Source: an uncultured Caulobacterales bacterium (lineage in GTDB: Bacteria; Pseudomonadota; Alphaproteobacteria; Caulobacterales; Maricaulaceae). Taken from it: DNA of 64,000 bases. Below are positions 8,706-17,873 of this stretch, one piece after another. The first letter of the stretch is position 1; each line of letters begins with the position of its first letter. The DNA lies in the NCBI GenBank assembly GCA_947503715.1, contig CANNER010000001.1, positions 806,001-870,000 of the forward strand, written 5' to 3'. A program made the position numbers and the translations under genes. Below the pieces are notes generated by a model, which saw only the letters and a list, made by a program, of their open reading frames with translations, was not told the origin of the DNA and searched no databases.

Positions 8706-9569
8706 ATGGCAAACGTCGCTTTTCTCGGGCTCGGTGTGATGGGCTATCCCATGGCGGGGCACCTCGTAGACGCAGGGCATTCCGTCAAAGTCTGGAACCG
8801 TACGATGTCTGTAGCTGAAAAGTGGGCGGCTGAATATGAGGGCGAGGCGGTCTCCGACATCGCAGCCGCGGTGACAGAGGCGGATTTCGTCATGATGTGC
8901 GTCGGCCGCGATGCGGATGTTCTGGCCGTTGCCGGAAAAGCCGTACCCGCGATGAAAAAAGGGGCTGTCCTCGTTGATCACACAACGGCATCTGCACAAT
9001 GCGCGAGAGAGGTTGGCGAGATGTGCGTCGCCAAACAGATCGGCTTTCTCGATGCGCCCATTTCCGGCGGAGAAGCTGGCGCGGTGAACGGTCAATTGAC
9101 CGTCATGTGCGGCGGAAATCAGACCCATTTCGATACCGCCAAGCCCGTGATTGACGCCTATGCCAAAGCAGTAAAATTGATGGGACCCGTCGGGTCAGGA
9201 CAGCTAACAAAAATGGTCAATCAGATTTGCATTGCCGGATTGCTGCAAGGCCTTTCCGAGGCCGTTCATTTTGCGCAGTCTGCCGGATTGGATGTGGACG
9301 AAGTTGTCGGCGCTATCGGCAAGGGCGCAGCGCAGAGTTGGCAGATGGATAACCGTGCCTCGACTATGGCGAAGGGCGAGTATGAGTTCGGTTTTGCCGT
9401 CGACTGGATGCGCAAGGATTTGGGAATTGTCTTAGACGCGGCAAGTGATTTGGGTGTGGACCTACCCGTGACGAAACTTGTCGATGGGTATTACGCAGAC
9501 ATTCAACAGATTGGCGGAAGCCGTTGGGATACAAGTAGTTTATTGGCGCGGTTAAAGTCTAAAAATTGA
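8706..9569 (+). CDS. NAD(P)-dependent oxidoreductase, 3-hydroxyisobutyrate dehydrogenase family
   Basis: 287 residues from the ATG at 8706; the frame is open further upstream, but that part overlaps the divergent permease gene and has no family similarity. The Rossmann dinucleotide site is GLGVMGYPMAGHL near the N-terminus. The substrate-binding signature FLDAPISGGEAGAVNGQ and the catalytic lysine segment GQLTKMVNQ follow. The family includes 3-hydroxyisobutyrate dehydrogenase, tartronate semialdehyde reductase and succinic semialdehyde reductases; the exact substrate is not determinable here. It is divergent from the SLC13 permease, leaving about 100 bases for two promoters. Confidence 0.9.
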   Translation: MANVAFLGLGVMGYPMAGHLVDAGHSVKVWNRTMSVAEKWAAEYEGEAVSDIAAAVTEADFVMMCVGRDADVLAVAGKAVPAMKKGAVLVDHTTASAQCAREVGEMCVAKQIGFLDAPISGGEAGAVNGQLTVMCGGNQTHFDTAKPVIDAYAKAVKLMGPVGSGQLTKMVNQICIAGLLQGLSEAVHFAQSAGLDVDEVVGAIGKGAAQSWQMDNRASTMAKGEYEFGFAVDWMRKDLGIVLDAASDLGVDLPVTKLVDGYYADIQQIGGSRWDTSSLLARLKSKN

Positions 9570-9605
9570 TTCTTTTTTCTAAGATCGACGTCTTCTCAGT
9601 ACCTG

Positions 9606-9809
9606 TTATTTCTTGAGGTAGTATCCACCTATAGACCCGCAAAAAAACACAACTGCAACCATATAATATGAAATCGGTCTGTGCGAGGGAATGAAATTTG
9701 CAATCACCCAATTAATGATAAAACAGGCAATTAACATTCCCAATGCTGCGCCAGCACCTATAATCAGGGCGTGTTGAAACCGACTATCGCCATTCATAAA
9801 ACTTTTCAT
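9606..9809 (-). CDS. Small two-helix membrane protein of unknown function
   Basis: 67 residues. Two hydrophobic helices (about residues 13-36 and 46-63) are separated by the short polar turn IPSHRPIS, and the protein ends with YYLKK, a basic C-terminus. The second ATG (9797) is a possible start. I do not recognise the family. The base composition is clearly more AT-rich than the neighbours and no strong ribosome site is visible, so this may be a recently acquired or poorly expressed gene. It lies alone between convergent/tandem neighbours, with hemB behind it. Confidence 0.5.
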   Translation of the reverse strand: MKSFMNGDSRFQHALIIGAGAALGMLIACFIINWVIANFIPSHRPISYYMVAVVFFCGSIGGYYLKK

Positions 9810-9853
9810 AAATTTATATGCCTATCTAGTTAAGTCTATATTTTCACTCGAAT

Positions 9854-10843
9854 CTACGCTGACTTCAACTTCTCAGCAACTTCCAAGGCCGCATAAGTCA
9901 GAATTCCGTCACAGCCTGCGCGCTTAAAACTCATCAGGGTTTCCATCATGATGCGGTCGTAATCCAGCCAGCCATTCGCGCCGGCCGCTTTCATCATCGC
10001 ATATTCGCCGGAAACCTGAAATGCGAAGGTCGGGCGGGCGAATTCCTGTTTGATCGCTGAAATCACGTCTAAATAGGGCAAGCCGGGTTTGACCATGACC
10101 ATATCCGCGCCCTCGGAAAGGTCCAATTCGACTTCTCTCAAGGCGACATCCATATTGGCGGGGTTCATTTGATAGGTCCGTTTGTCGCCTTTTAGGGCGG
10201 TCGAGGTGCCAATAGCATCGCGGTATGGGCCGTAAAAACCGGACGCGAATTTCGCGGCGTAGGACATAATCGAAATATCCGAATGTCCCGCATCATCTAA
10301 TGCATCGCGGACCGCGCCGATACGGCCGTCCATCATATCGGATGGCGCGACGATATCTGCGCCCGCTTCCGCCAGCATAACGCCAACCTTTGCTAGGGCT
10401 TCGACGGTGGGGTCATTCAGGATCGTTTCACCTCTCATCAAGCCGTCATGGCCGTGGCTGGTATAGGGGTCGAGCGCGACATCGACGATGATGCCGATCT
10501 CCGGCACGGCCTTTTTGATCGCGCGGACGGCATCGGGCACGATACCTTTGGGATTAGCCGCTTCCGTCGCATCCTCACTTTTGAATTCCGGCGAGATATT
10601 CGGGAAGATCGCGAGGGCAGGGATACCGAGATCGGAGGCCTTGCGGGCCTCTTCTACAAGTGCTTTCACAGATAATCTCTGAACCCCGGGCAGGCTCGGC
10701 ACGTCCACGCGGTCCAGTCCTGAGTCGGAAACAATGCAGGTCCAGATCAGGTCGGACACGTCCAGCCGCGTTTCCGCCACCATACGCCGCATCCAGTCCG
10801 TTTTGCGAAGGCGTCTCAGACGCATTTGCGGGTAGTTCGACAT
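9854..10843 (-). CDS. hemB: Delta-aminolevulinic acid dehydratase (porphobilinogen synthase)
   Basis: 329 residues. It condenses two 5-aminolevulinate molecules to porphobilinogen. The two Schiff-base lysines sit in SYAAKFASGFYGPYRDA and VMVKPGLPYLD. The metal loop reads DVALDPYTSHGHDGL: the three zinc-binding cysteines of the E. coli/human type are replaced by Asp/Ala/Thr, so this is the Mg2+-dependent class known from many alphaproteobacteria and plants. It is divergent from hemA, the enzyme for the preceding step, with 98 bases between them. Confidence 0.97.
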   Translation of the reverse strand: MSNYPQMRLRRLRKTDWMRRMVAETRLDVSDLIWTCIVSDSGLDRVDVPSLPGVQRLSVKALVEEARKASDLGIPALAIFPNISPEFKSEDATEAANPKGIVPDAVRAIKKAVPEIGIIVDVALDPYTSHGHDGLMRGETILNDPTVEALAKVGVMLAEAGADIVAPSDMMDGRIGAVRDALDDAGHSDISIMSYAAKFASGFYGPYRDAIGTSTALKGDKRTYQMNPANMDVALREVELDLSEGADMVMVKPGLPYLDVISAIKQEFARPTFAFQVSGEYAMMKAAGANGWLDYDRIMMETLMSFKRAGCDGILTYAALEVAEKLKSA

Positions 10844-10941
10844 AATTGACCTTCAATAAACTCTACCCTGCGACATAGACAGTCGGTTCGGGTTTTTCCA
10901 TTGGAAATCTGATGGATATGTCTTATGTGGAGCGAGACTAA

Positions 10942-12186
10942 ATGACTGGCGATATAATGTCCGATACGAAATTCAGAAATGCTTTTGCCAAAGCCGTGAA
11001 CACGGTGCGGGATGAAGGACGTTACCGCATCTTCCGCGATATCCGTCGCAAAGCCGGTGCTTTTCCACGGGCGACATGGTTCAAGGACGATAATACCGAA
11101 AAAGATATCACCGTCTGGTGTTCCAATGACTATCTCGGCATGGGCCAAAACCCTTGTGTCGTTGAAGCGGTGAAGTCTGCAGTGGATGCTGCGGGAACAG
11201 GGTCCGGCGGAACAAGAAATATATCCGGAACAACACGTTATCACGTTCAGTTAGAGCAGGAATTAGCGGGGTTACATCAAAAAGATGCCGCACTCGTCCT
11301 GACCTCCGGCTATGTCGCGAATGAAGCCACTTTGGGTGTCATGAGTAAAATTCTTCCTGGGCTCATCATTCTTTCTGACGAAATGAACCATGCCTCTATG
11401 ATCTCTGGTATTCAGCGGGCGCGGTGCGAGAAGCGGATTTTCAAACATAATGATCTCGCCGACCTTGAAGCCAAACTCAAAGATATCCCGCATGATGCGC
11501 CCAAGCTTATCGCGTTTGAGTCGGTCTACTCCATGGATGCGGATATCGCGCCGATTGAGGAAATTTGCGATCTAGCGGATAGATATAATGCGCTGACCTA
11601 TATTGACGAGGTCCATGCGGTTGGCATGTACGGCCCTACAGGTGGCGGTGTCTGCGAAGAACGCGGCCTGATGGATCGGATTGATATTATCCAAGGCACA
11701 CTCGCAAAAGCCTACGGCATGGTCGGCGGATATATCGCGGCAGACTCTGTCATTATTGATGCCGTACGCTCGATGGCGTCCGGCTTTATCTTTACGACCT
11801 CCATTCCGCCATCCACGGCTGCGGGTGCACTACGCTCTGTTAAAGTTCTAAAGGTCACACCGGAAAAACGCGTGTCGCAGCAGGAACGCGCCAACACATT
11901 GAAATCCCGTTTGCGAGCAGGGGGATATGACTTCATCGACGGCGAAACGCATATTGTGCCGCTCATGGTCGGTGATCCTGTGAAATGCCAGGCTATTTCT
12001 GACCGCCTGATTGAGGATTTCGGGATTTACGCTCAGCCCATCAATTTCCCAACGGTTCCACGTGGAACAGAACGCCTCCGCTTCACTCCAGGCCCGTTCC
12101 ACACGGACCAGATGATGGATGAATTAATGTCGGCGTTGGACGAAGTTTGGGCAGAATTCGAACTGAAGCGCGAGAAGGTGGCATAG
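10942..12186 (+). CDS. hemA: 5-aminolevulinate synthase (C4/Shemin pathway)
   Basis: 414 residues. It is a PLP enzyme making 5-aminolevulinate from glycine and succinyl-CoA, the route used by alphaproteobacteria and mitochondria. The glycine-loop region [13 protein letters not shown], the cofactor aspartate in [13 protein letters not shown] and the PLP lysine in [14 protein letters not shown] are visible. The ATG at 10942 has GGAGCGAG upstream; an internal ATG at 10957 (MSDTKF) is closer to typical N-termini but has a weaker ribosome site. It is head-to-head with hemB. glyA, a producer of glycine, follows 86 bases downstream. Confidence 0.97.
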   Translation: MTGDIMSDTKFRNAFAKAVNTVRDEGRYRIFRDIRRKAGAFPRATWFKDDNTEKDITVWCSNDYLGMGQNPCVVEAVKSAVDAAGTGSGGTRNISGTTRYHVQLEQELAGLHQKDAALVLTSGYVANEATLGVMSKILPGLIILSDEMNHASMISGIQRARCEKRIFKHNDLADLEAKLKDIPHDAPKLIAFESVYSMDADIAPIEEICDLADRYNALTYIDEVHAVGMYGPTGGGVCEERGLMDRIDIIQGTLAKAYGMVGGYIAADSVIIDAVRSMASGFIFTTSIPPSTAAGALRSVKVLKVTPEKRVSQQERANTLKSRLRAGGYDFIDGETHIVPLMVGDPVKCQAISDRLIEDFGIYAQPINFPTVPRGTERLRFTPGPFHTDQMMDELMSALDEVWAEFELKREKVA

Positions 12187-12272
12187 CCCACAGATGTGAC
12201 GTTTCTTGCCATTGCGGCAGTTAACGAAATTTCCTATCCGCATTTCACAAAACACCCACTAGGGAGCCGGTT

Positions 12273-13577
12273 ATGACCGCCGCCGCAAACGATCAGGGCT
12301 TTGCCCATCTCGATAAATATTTCTCCGAAAGCCTCGCTGAGCGTGACCCTGAACTCTTCGCGAGCATGGAGGCAGAACTTCACCGTCAGCAGCATGAGAT
12401 TGAGCTGATCGCGTCCGAGAATATTGTCTCCAAGGCTATTCTCGAAGCGCAGGGCTCCGTCCTCACGAATAAATATGCCGAAGGTTATCCGGGCAAACGT
12501 TATTATGGTGGATGCGAACACGTTGACGTCGCCGAGCAATTGGCGATTGACCGGGCGTGTGAGTTATTCGGTGTGGGCTTTGCCAATGTGCAGCCCAATT
12601 CAGGCTCGCAAGCTAATCAAGGCGTCTTCCTAGCACTGCTACAGCCGGGGGACACAATTCTTGGTATGGACCTCGCGGCAGGTGGTCATCTGACACATGG
12701 TGCGCCGCCAAACATGTCCGGCAAATGGTTCAATGCTGTAACTTACGGCGTTCTCGAAGATACGCATTTGATTGACTATGATCAGGTTGAAGCGCTGGCA
12801 AAAGAGCATAAGCCGAAACTCATCATCTGCGGCGGGTCAGCTTACCCAAGACAGATAGATTTCAAACGCTTCCGCGAGATAGCTGATGCGGTTGGCGCCT
12901 ATCTCCACTGTGATATGGCGCATTTTGCCGGACTCGTGGCGGGCGGAACCCATCCTTCCCCATTTCCCCATGCGCATGTCGCGACAACGACAACGCATAA
13001 GACACTTCGTGGACCGCGCGGCGGGATGATCCTGACGGATGATGCGAAATTGGCGAAGAAGTTCAATTCCGCGATTTTCCCGGGCATGCAGGGCGGACCG
13101 CTCATGCACGTCATTGCGGGTAAGGCTGTAGCGTTTGGTGATGCGCTGAAGCCGGAATTTAAAGCCTATTCGCAACAGGTCATCGATAATTGCCGCGCCA
13201 TGGCGTCTGCACTCGTCGAAGGCGGCTATGCTGTGGTCTCAGGTGGAACGGATGTGCATCTGGCGCTTATCGATCTCTCGCCCAAAGGTGTCAAAGGCAA
13301 TGCCGCCGAAGCCGCACTCGGACGGGCTTACATCACGTGTAACAAGAACGGCATTCCTTTCGATAAAGAGAAGTTCACAATCACGTCAGGTATCCGTGTC
13401 GGTTCTCCTGCAGGTACCACAAGGGGGTTCGGCGTTGCGGAATTCCGTGAAATTGGGCAATTGATGGTCGAGGTTCTGGACGGTCTTGCAGAAAATCCGG
13501 AAGGCAATTCAGAGGTCGAGGAAAGCGTCAAAGAACGCGTGATCGCCCTGACATCGCGTTTCCCGATTTACAGCTAA
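12273..13577 (+). CDS. glyA: Serine hydroxymethyltransferase
   Basis: 434 residues. It interconverts serine and glycine with tetrahydrofolate as one-carbon acceptor. The signatures [33 protein letters not shown] and the PLP-lysine site [14 protein letters not shown] are intact, and the length is standard. The start has AGGGAG eight bases upstream. It leads the plus-strand series that continues through the rraB-like gene and nrdR into the riboflavin genes. Confidence 0.98.
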   Translation: MTAAANDQGFAHLDKYFSESLAERDPELFASMEAELHRQQHEIELIASENIVSKAILEAQGSVLTNKYAEGYPGKRYYGGCEHVDVAEQLAIDRACELFGVGFANVQPNSGSQANQGVFLALLQPGDTILGMDLAAGGHLTHGAPPNMSGKWFNAVTYGVLEDTHLIDYDQVEALAKEHKPKLIICGGSAYPRQIDFKRFREIADAVGAYLHCDMAHFAGLVAGGTHPSPFPHAHVATTTTHKTLRGPRGGMILTDDAKLAKKFNSAIFPGMQGGPLMHVIAGKAVAFGDALKPEFKAYSQQVIDNCRAMASALVEGGYAVVSGGTDVHLALIDLSPKGVKGNAAEAALGRAYITCNKNGIPFDKEKFTITSGIRVGSPAGTTRGFGVAEFREIGQLMVEVLDGLAENPEGNSEVEESVKERVIALTSRFPIYS

Positions 13578-13596
13578 GACAGACTTTGAAAACCCT

Positions 13597-13938
13597 ATGT
13601 CTTCGCTTGAGCCTATGGATGCGGAAACGTTGAAAACCATTGCCGGGCACGGCGATGATAAATCGGCTATTCGAGATGTCATTCATTACACCTATTTTGA
13701 GGAAGAAGCCGAAGCGCGTAGTTTTGCGAGGGCAGTCTTGGCGCAGGGGTTTCACGATGTTGCACTCGGTCAACCGGGTCTGTCTGATGGAGATACGGGA
13801 TATGTCATACGGGCCCATCATGACGGAACGCTGATCGAGGGTGATATAAGCAAACGTCTTTCGACCATTCGACAATTAGCGGAAAAATTTTCGGGAGATT
13901 ATGATGGTTGGGAGGCCGCTCTGGTTTTGAAAGACTGA
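13597..13938 (+). CDS. RraB-like domain protein (regulator of ribonuclease E activity B family)
   Basis: 113 residues. An N-terminal helix is followed by the RraB fold pattern VIHYTYFEEEAEARSFARAV and the family-closing motif SGDYDGWEAAL. In E. coli, RraB binds RNase E and lowers its activity; whether this short homologue does so is inference. It sits 19 bases after glyA. It is common in alphaproteobacteria as a stand-alone RraB domain. Confidence 0.75.
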   Translation: MSSLEPMDAETLKTIAGHGDDKSAIRDVIHYTYFEEEAEARSFARAVLAQGFHDVALGQPGLSDGDTGYVIRAHHDGTLIEGDISKRLSTIRQLAEKFSGDYDGWEAALVLKD

Positions 13939-14005
13939 GACTGTACAGCCCCAGTTGGGTCTGATTAAAATTGGCCTTTTCGAGTAAACCTCCTATATCC
14001 CCACA

Positions 14006-14470
14006 ATGCGCTGTCCCTTTTGTTCATCCGAAGACACTCAAGTCAAAGACTCCCGTCAGGCGGAGGATAATACCGCCGTGCGGCGTCGACGCCAGTGCGG
14101 GAAATGTGCGGGCCGCTTCACGACATTTGAGCGCGTCCAGTTGCGTGAATTGATGGTCATAAAGAAATCAGGTCGGCGCACACCCTTTGATCGGGATAAG
14201 TTAGCGCGATCTGTTCTGATTTCCCTGCAGAAACGACCTGTTGAGCCTGAACGCATTGAGCAGATGATCTCCGGCGTTGTGCGCCAGTTGGAAGCGGGTG
14301 GAACCTCCGACATTCAATCGGACCGCATCGGGCAACTCGTCATGGAGGGGCTCTCAAACCTCGACAAAATCGCCTATGTGCGCTACGCCTCGGTCTATAA
14401 AGATTTTAAAGAGACGGATGATTTCGCGTCCTTTATCACGGATGAGCGTCTTGGCAGTGAGGACGAGTAG
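14006..14470 (+). CDS. nrdR: Transcriptional repressor NrdR
   Basis: 154 residues. It represses ribonucleotide reductase genes in response to bound ATP/dATP. The N-terminal zinc ribbon has paired cysteines (MRCPFCSS and [15 protein letters not shown]), followed by the ATP-cone domain starting [17 protein letters not shown]. The length is exactly that of the family. It heads the conserved alphaproteobacterial nrdR-rib-nusB-thiL order and is followed after two bases by ribD. Confidence 0.97.
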   Translation: MRCPFCSSEDTQVKDSRQAEDNTAVRRRRQCGKCAGRFTTFERVQLRELMVIKKSGRRTPFDRDKLARSVLISLQKRPVEPERIEQMISGVVRQLEAGGTSDIQSDRIGQLVMEGLSNLDKIAYVRYASVYKDFKETDDFASFITDERLGSEDE

Positions 14471-14472
14471 CT

Positions 14473-15126
14473 TTGTCGCGTCCGAAAATTACACTCAAAT
14501 TGGCAACGTCGCTCGACGGTAAAATTGCGCTCTCCAATGGTGACTCCCAGTGGGTGACCAGCGAAGCGTCCCGTGCGCATGGCCGTTACCTTCGCGCGGA
14601 AAATGACGCGATTGCTGTTGGGGCGAATACGGCGGAGCTGGATAATCCCAGACTGACATCCCGCGTGCCGGGTCAGAAAAATCCAACGCGTATTGTTTAC
14701 GATACGACACTTCGACTCTCTATGAGTTCAAACATTGTGACCTCAGCCAATGAAACGCCTAGCTGGGTTTTTACGCGGGGCGCAGAGTGCGAGAAATCCG
14801 AAGCGCTACGGGCTGTTGGCGTTAAAGTCCACGCTGTCACCGATCAGGATGGACTAAGCCTGACAGAGTCCCTCGATATTATGGGGCAGGGCGGTATACG
14901 CTCCCTCCTCGTTGAGGGCGGCGGCATGTTGATTGCTAGCTTTGTCCGCGCAGGATTGTTCGACACTATTCATTGGTACCGCGCGCCGGTCCTGTTGGGC
15001 GGAGATGGTCGCGACTGCGTGGGTACATTAAGTCTGACAAATATGGGCCAAGCCGTACGCTTGCACCGTATGAAGGTCAGCACGGTCGGTCAGGACCTGC
15101 ATGAAATTTACGTGAAGAAGGACTAA
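14473..15126 (+). CDS. ribD: Riboflavin biosynthesis reductase, RibD C-terminal domain only
   Basis: 217 residues from a TTG start two bases after the nrdR stop. The whole protein corresponds to the RibD reductase domain (5-amino-6-(5-phosphoribosylamino)uracil reductase). It begins with KITLKLATSLDGKIA, has the NADPH-site region ENDAIAVGANTAELDNPRLT, and ends with LLVEGGGMLIASFV and the typical C-terminal strand. The N-terminal zinc deaminase domain (HAE and PCxxxGxTPPC motifs), about 145 residues in E. coli RibD, is absent and no remnant is present in the nrdR-ribD junction. A separate deaminase must exist elsewhere. The TTG start is supported only by position and homology. Confidence 0.9.
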   Translation: MSRPKITLKLATSLDGKIALSNGDSQWVTSEASRAHGRYLRAENDAIAVGANTAELDNPRLTSRVPGQKNPTRIVYDTTLRLSMSSNIVTSANETPSWVFTRGAECEKSEALRAVGVKVHAVTDQDGLSLTESLDIMGQGGIRSLLVEGGGMLIASFVRAGLFDTIHWYRAPVLLGGDGRDCVGTLSLTNMGQAVRLHRMKVSTVGQDLHEIYVKKD

Positions 15127-15743
15127 TGTTTACAGGCATAATCACAGATATCGGGACTTTAAAATCCGTCACGCGCGATACGGGCGGCGAATGGGGTGAT
15201 ACACGCATGGACGTGTCCTGCATCTATGACACCTCCACAATCGATATCGGTGCGTCCATTTCCCATGCCGGCGCCTGTATGACCGTCATCGAAAAAGGCC
15301 CTGACTGGTATGCATTCGAGGTCTCTGACGAGAGTCTGTCCAAGACGACCATGGGGGACTGGAAAGAGGGGCGGAAGATTAATCTCGAACGCGCTCTGAC
15401 AGGCGCGGATGAATTGGGCGGACATCTAGTCACGGGTCATGTTGACGGCGTCGGGACACTGACATCCCGTGAGGAAATCGCAGGCTCGATTAAATTGGAC
15501 TTCTCTGCGCCCGATCACATTGCGTTTGGGATTGCGCCCAAGGGCTCGATCACGGTGGATGGCGTTTCGCTGACGGTCAATGACGCATCGGGCTCAACCT
15601 TTTCCGTCAATATTATTCCGCATACCGCGCAGGCGACGACATTGGGTGGATTACAGGTTGGGGATGAAGTAAATCTGGAAATTGACCTCATCGCCCGCTA
15701 TGTCGCGCGGTACTTGGGTCACATGAAGGCCTCCGGCGCGTAG
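15126..15743 (+). CDS. ribE: Riboflavin synthase (alpha subunit)
   Basis: 205 residues. It dismutates 6,7-dimethyl-8-ribityllumazine to riboflavin. The protein starts with the diagnostic MFTGIITDIGTL and contains the two lumazine-binding repeats (about 1-95 and 96-195), with GGHLVTGHVDGVGTL and GSITVDGVSLTVNDASG. Its ATG shares one base with the ribD stop (TAATG), so it is translationally coupled. Confidence 0.97.
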   Translation: MFTGIITDIGTLKSVTRDTGGEWGDTRMDVSCIYDTSTIDIGASISHAGACMTVIEKGPDWYAFEVSDESLSKTTMGDWKEGRKINLERALTGADELGGHLVTGHVDGVGTLTSREEIAGSIKLDFSAPDHIAFGIAPKGSITVDGVSLTVNDASGSTFSVNIIPHTAQATTLGGLQVGDEVNLEIDLIARYVARYLGHMKASGA

Positions 15744-15764
15744 GGCGCAAATAGAAAGTAAGTT

Positions 15765-16907
15765 TTGACAGACCTGAATACAGCGACTTTTGACGACGTC
15801 TACCAACTTGCGACGCCCGAAGAAATTATCGACGACGCCCGCAATGGTCAGATGTATATCCTTGTCGATGCGGAAGACCGAGAAAATGAGGGTGACCTCA
15901 TCATACCCGCACAATTTGCGACCCCCGATGCCGTGAACTTCATGGCTAAATATGGTCGGGGTCTGATCTGTCTGTCGCTTGAAGAACAAAAGGCGGATGA
16001 CCTCGGCCTCGAGCCGCAGAACAAAAATAACGGCTCACGTTTTGAAACGGCCTTCACGCAGAGTATTGAAGCGCGCGAAGGCGTGACAACAGGGATCAGC
16101 GCCGCCGACCGCGCACTGACCATCCAAGTCGCCATTGACCCTGACAGCCGCCCGGATGATATTGTTACGCCGGGGCACATGTTCCCCCTTATCGCCAAGG
16201 ATGGCGGTGTCCTAGTCCGCACAGGTCATACGGAGGCCAGTGTCGATATTTCCCGCATGGCTGGGCTCAACCCGTCTGCCGTTATTTGTGAAATCATGAA
16301 TGATGACGGAACTATGGCGCGTCTGCCGGATCTCGTTAAATTTGCACAAATTCACGGCATGAAAATCGGGACGATTGAGGACCTGGTCGCTTACCGGTTA
16401 CAGAAAGACCATTTCGTCAAACATATCGCGACGAGCGATTTCCGGTCCCAAAATGGCGATGAATTTAAAATTCATGTCTATCGGAATTTCCTCGATGGTA
16501 AGGAACATGTTGCTTTATCCAAAGGCGAAGCGAAAGCGGGTGAAGAGAGCCTAATCCGTGTCCACAAAATCGATTTCGCCGGCGATGTCCTTTCAGAGGA
16601 CAGCCCGCGCTCCGGCCTGATCTGGGACGCGATGAAACAACTTGCCGCGCATGATGGGCATAGCGTTCTCGTGCTTATCCGCGAGGGATCAATCGACTCG
16701 CTCTTAGAGCGGCTAGGCGCACATAAATCGACAGTTGATCGGAAGACGCAGACCATTCGCGAATATGGGGTCGGCGCGCAAATTCTGTCCCATCAGGGCG
16801 TGACGAAAATGCGTTTGATTACAAATGTCATGCCGAAAATCATCGGCCTTGAGGCCTATGACCTCGAACTCGCCGGTATCACACCACTCAAGAATACACG
16901 GGCCTAA
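15765..16907 (+). CDS. ribB: 3,4-dihydroxy-2-butanone-4-phosphate synthase fused to a degenerate GTP cyclohydrolase II domain (RibBX type)
   Basis: 380 residues from TTG at 15765, with GAAAGTAAG as ribosome site. The N-terminal DHBP synthase domain (about 20-215) is intact: VDAEDRENEGDLI, TPGHMFPL and RTGHTEASVD. The C-terminal ~165 residues align with GTP cyclohydrolase II but have lost its chemistry: the zinc cysteines (normally C-x10-C-x-C) are absent from the stretch IRVHKIDFAGDVLSEDSPRSG (about 262-282), and the arginine-rich QEGRGIGL loop is replaced by REGSIDSLLERL. This matches the RibBX variant described in Proteobacteria, which supplies only the butanone phosphate. GTP cyclohydrolase II (RibA) must be encoded elsewhere. 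Confidence 0.93.
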   Translation: MTDLNTATFDDVYQLATPEEIIDDARNGQMYILVDAEDRENEGDLIIPAQFATPDAVNFMAKYGRGLICLSLEEQKADDLGLEPQNKNNGSRFETAFTQSIEAREGVTTGISAADRALTIQVAIDPDSRPDDIVTPGHMFPLIAKDGGVLVRTGHTEASVDISRMAGLNPSAVICEIMNDDGTMARLPDLVKFAQIHGMKIGTIEDLVAYRLQKDHFVKHIATSDFRSQNGDEFKIHVYRNFLDGKEHVALSKGEAKAGEESLIRVHKIDFAGDVLSEDSPRSGLIWDAMKQLAAHDGHSVLVLIREGSIDSLLERLGAHKSTVDRKTQTIREYGVGAQILSHQGVTKMRLITNVMPKIIGLEAYDLELAGITPLKNTRA

Positions 16908-16911
16908 TCCT

Positions 16912-17340
16912 ATGAAAATTCTCGTTATTGAAGCTCGCTATTACGAGTCAATTTCCGAAGACCTGTTGCAAGGTGCGCTCGCTAAATTGCAAGCCGCTGG
17001 CGCAGAAGTCGTGAAAGTGAATGTGCCGGGTGCGCTCGAAATTCCGCATGTGATCTCCTACGCTGAGAAAGCGAAGGCCGGATATGACGGTTATGTCGCC
17101 TTGGGCTGTGTCATTCGCGGTGAAACGACCCATTATGATTATGTTTGTGAAGAATCGGCCCGTGCGTTGATGGACCTCGCCGTAAATCACCAGCTCGCCA
17201 TCGGGAACGGCATTATTACCGTTGAAAACGAAGCGCAGGCCATTGCGCGCTCAAAGCCGGACCAGAAAGACAAGGGCGGTTTCGCTGCATCAGCGGTTCT
17301 GCGCATGATACAATTACGTGATGAGTTGAATAACACATGA
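16912..17340 (+). CDS. ribH: 6,7-dimethyl-8-ribityllumazine synthase
   Basis: 142 residues from the ATG at 16912, four bases after ribB. It condenses the pyrimidine and the butanone phosphate to lumazine, the substrate of RibE. Motifs seen are the N-terminal ILVIEARYYESISEDLL, the central VPGALEIPHVI and the catalytic-histidine segment GCVIRGETTHYDYV. It is slightly short, like other alphaproteobacterial RibH proteins. It overlaps nusB by four bases (ATGA). Confidence 0.96.
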   Translation: MKILVIEARYYESISEDLLQGALAKLQAAGAEVVKVNVPGALEIPHVISYAEKAKAGYDGYVALGCVIRGETTHYDYVCEESARALMDLAVNHQLAIGNGIITVENEAQAIARSKPDQKDKGGFAASAVLRMIQLRDELNNT

Positions 17341-17873
17341 GCGGTGCGAACCCAAAACTCCGTCGTGTGTCCCGCGTGAGTGCGGTCCAAGCGCTCTACC
17401 AGATGGACGTCTCCGGCGAGCCGCATAAGACAGTTGTCAAACAATTTCTCGATCACCGTTTTGGCTATGATGATGAACCGGGCATGGTTCACGCGGATGA
17501 GCCCTATTTCGAAGATATCATGACAGGCGTCGTGACTTATCAGGCCGATATTGACGCCGCGATAGAGGGTAAGCTCTCGGATAAATGGCCGTTGCGGCGT
17601 TTGGATGCGACTCTGCGGGCGCTGCTCCGGTCTGCGACTTATGAGATTATGCGCCGCCCTGATGTTCCGGCCCTTGTGGTCATCAATGAATATATGGCGA
17701 TTGCGACGGATTTCTTCTCAGGCAAAGAGCCCGGAATCGTCAATGGTGTTTTGGATAAGATCGCGAAACATGTTCGCGCGGCAGAGTTCGGTTTGACGCC
17801 GTCTCACGCAGAGGCAGCCCCCGTTTCAGAAGTGCCCGCTGAACCTGTTGACGCTCCCGAAGAAGATGGATGA
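17337..17873 (+). CDS. nusB: Transcription antitermination factor NusB
   Basis: 178 residues. It acts with NusE (S10) in rRNA antitermination. The all-helical NusB fold is recognisable from RVSAVQALYQMD at the N-terminus and LRALLRSATYEIMRRPDVPALVVINEYMAIATDFFSG near the C-terminus (quoted blocks are within residues 95-140). An acidic, alanine/proline-rich tail (last ~25 residues) is added. The gene is coupled to ribH upstream and thiL downstream. Confidence 0.95.
   Translation: MSGANPKLRRVSRVSAVQALYQMDVSGEPHKTVVKQFLDHRFGYDDEPGMVHADEPYFEDIMTGVVTYQADIDAAIEGKLSDKWPLRRLDATLRALLRSATYEIMRRPDVPALVVINEYMAIATDFFSGKEPGIVNGVLDKIAKHVRAAEFGLTPSHAEAAPVSEVPAEPVDAPEEDG

Noticed and set aside
10844-10941. 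TTGACCTTCAA in the hemA/hemB gap as an FNR-like site
   Set aside because: The half-site spacing is three bases, not the six expected between TTGA and TCAA in an FNR box.
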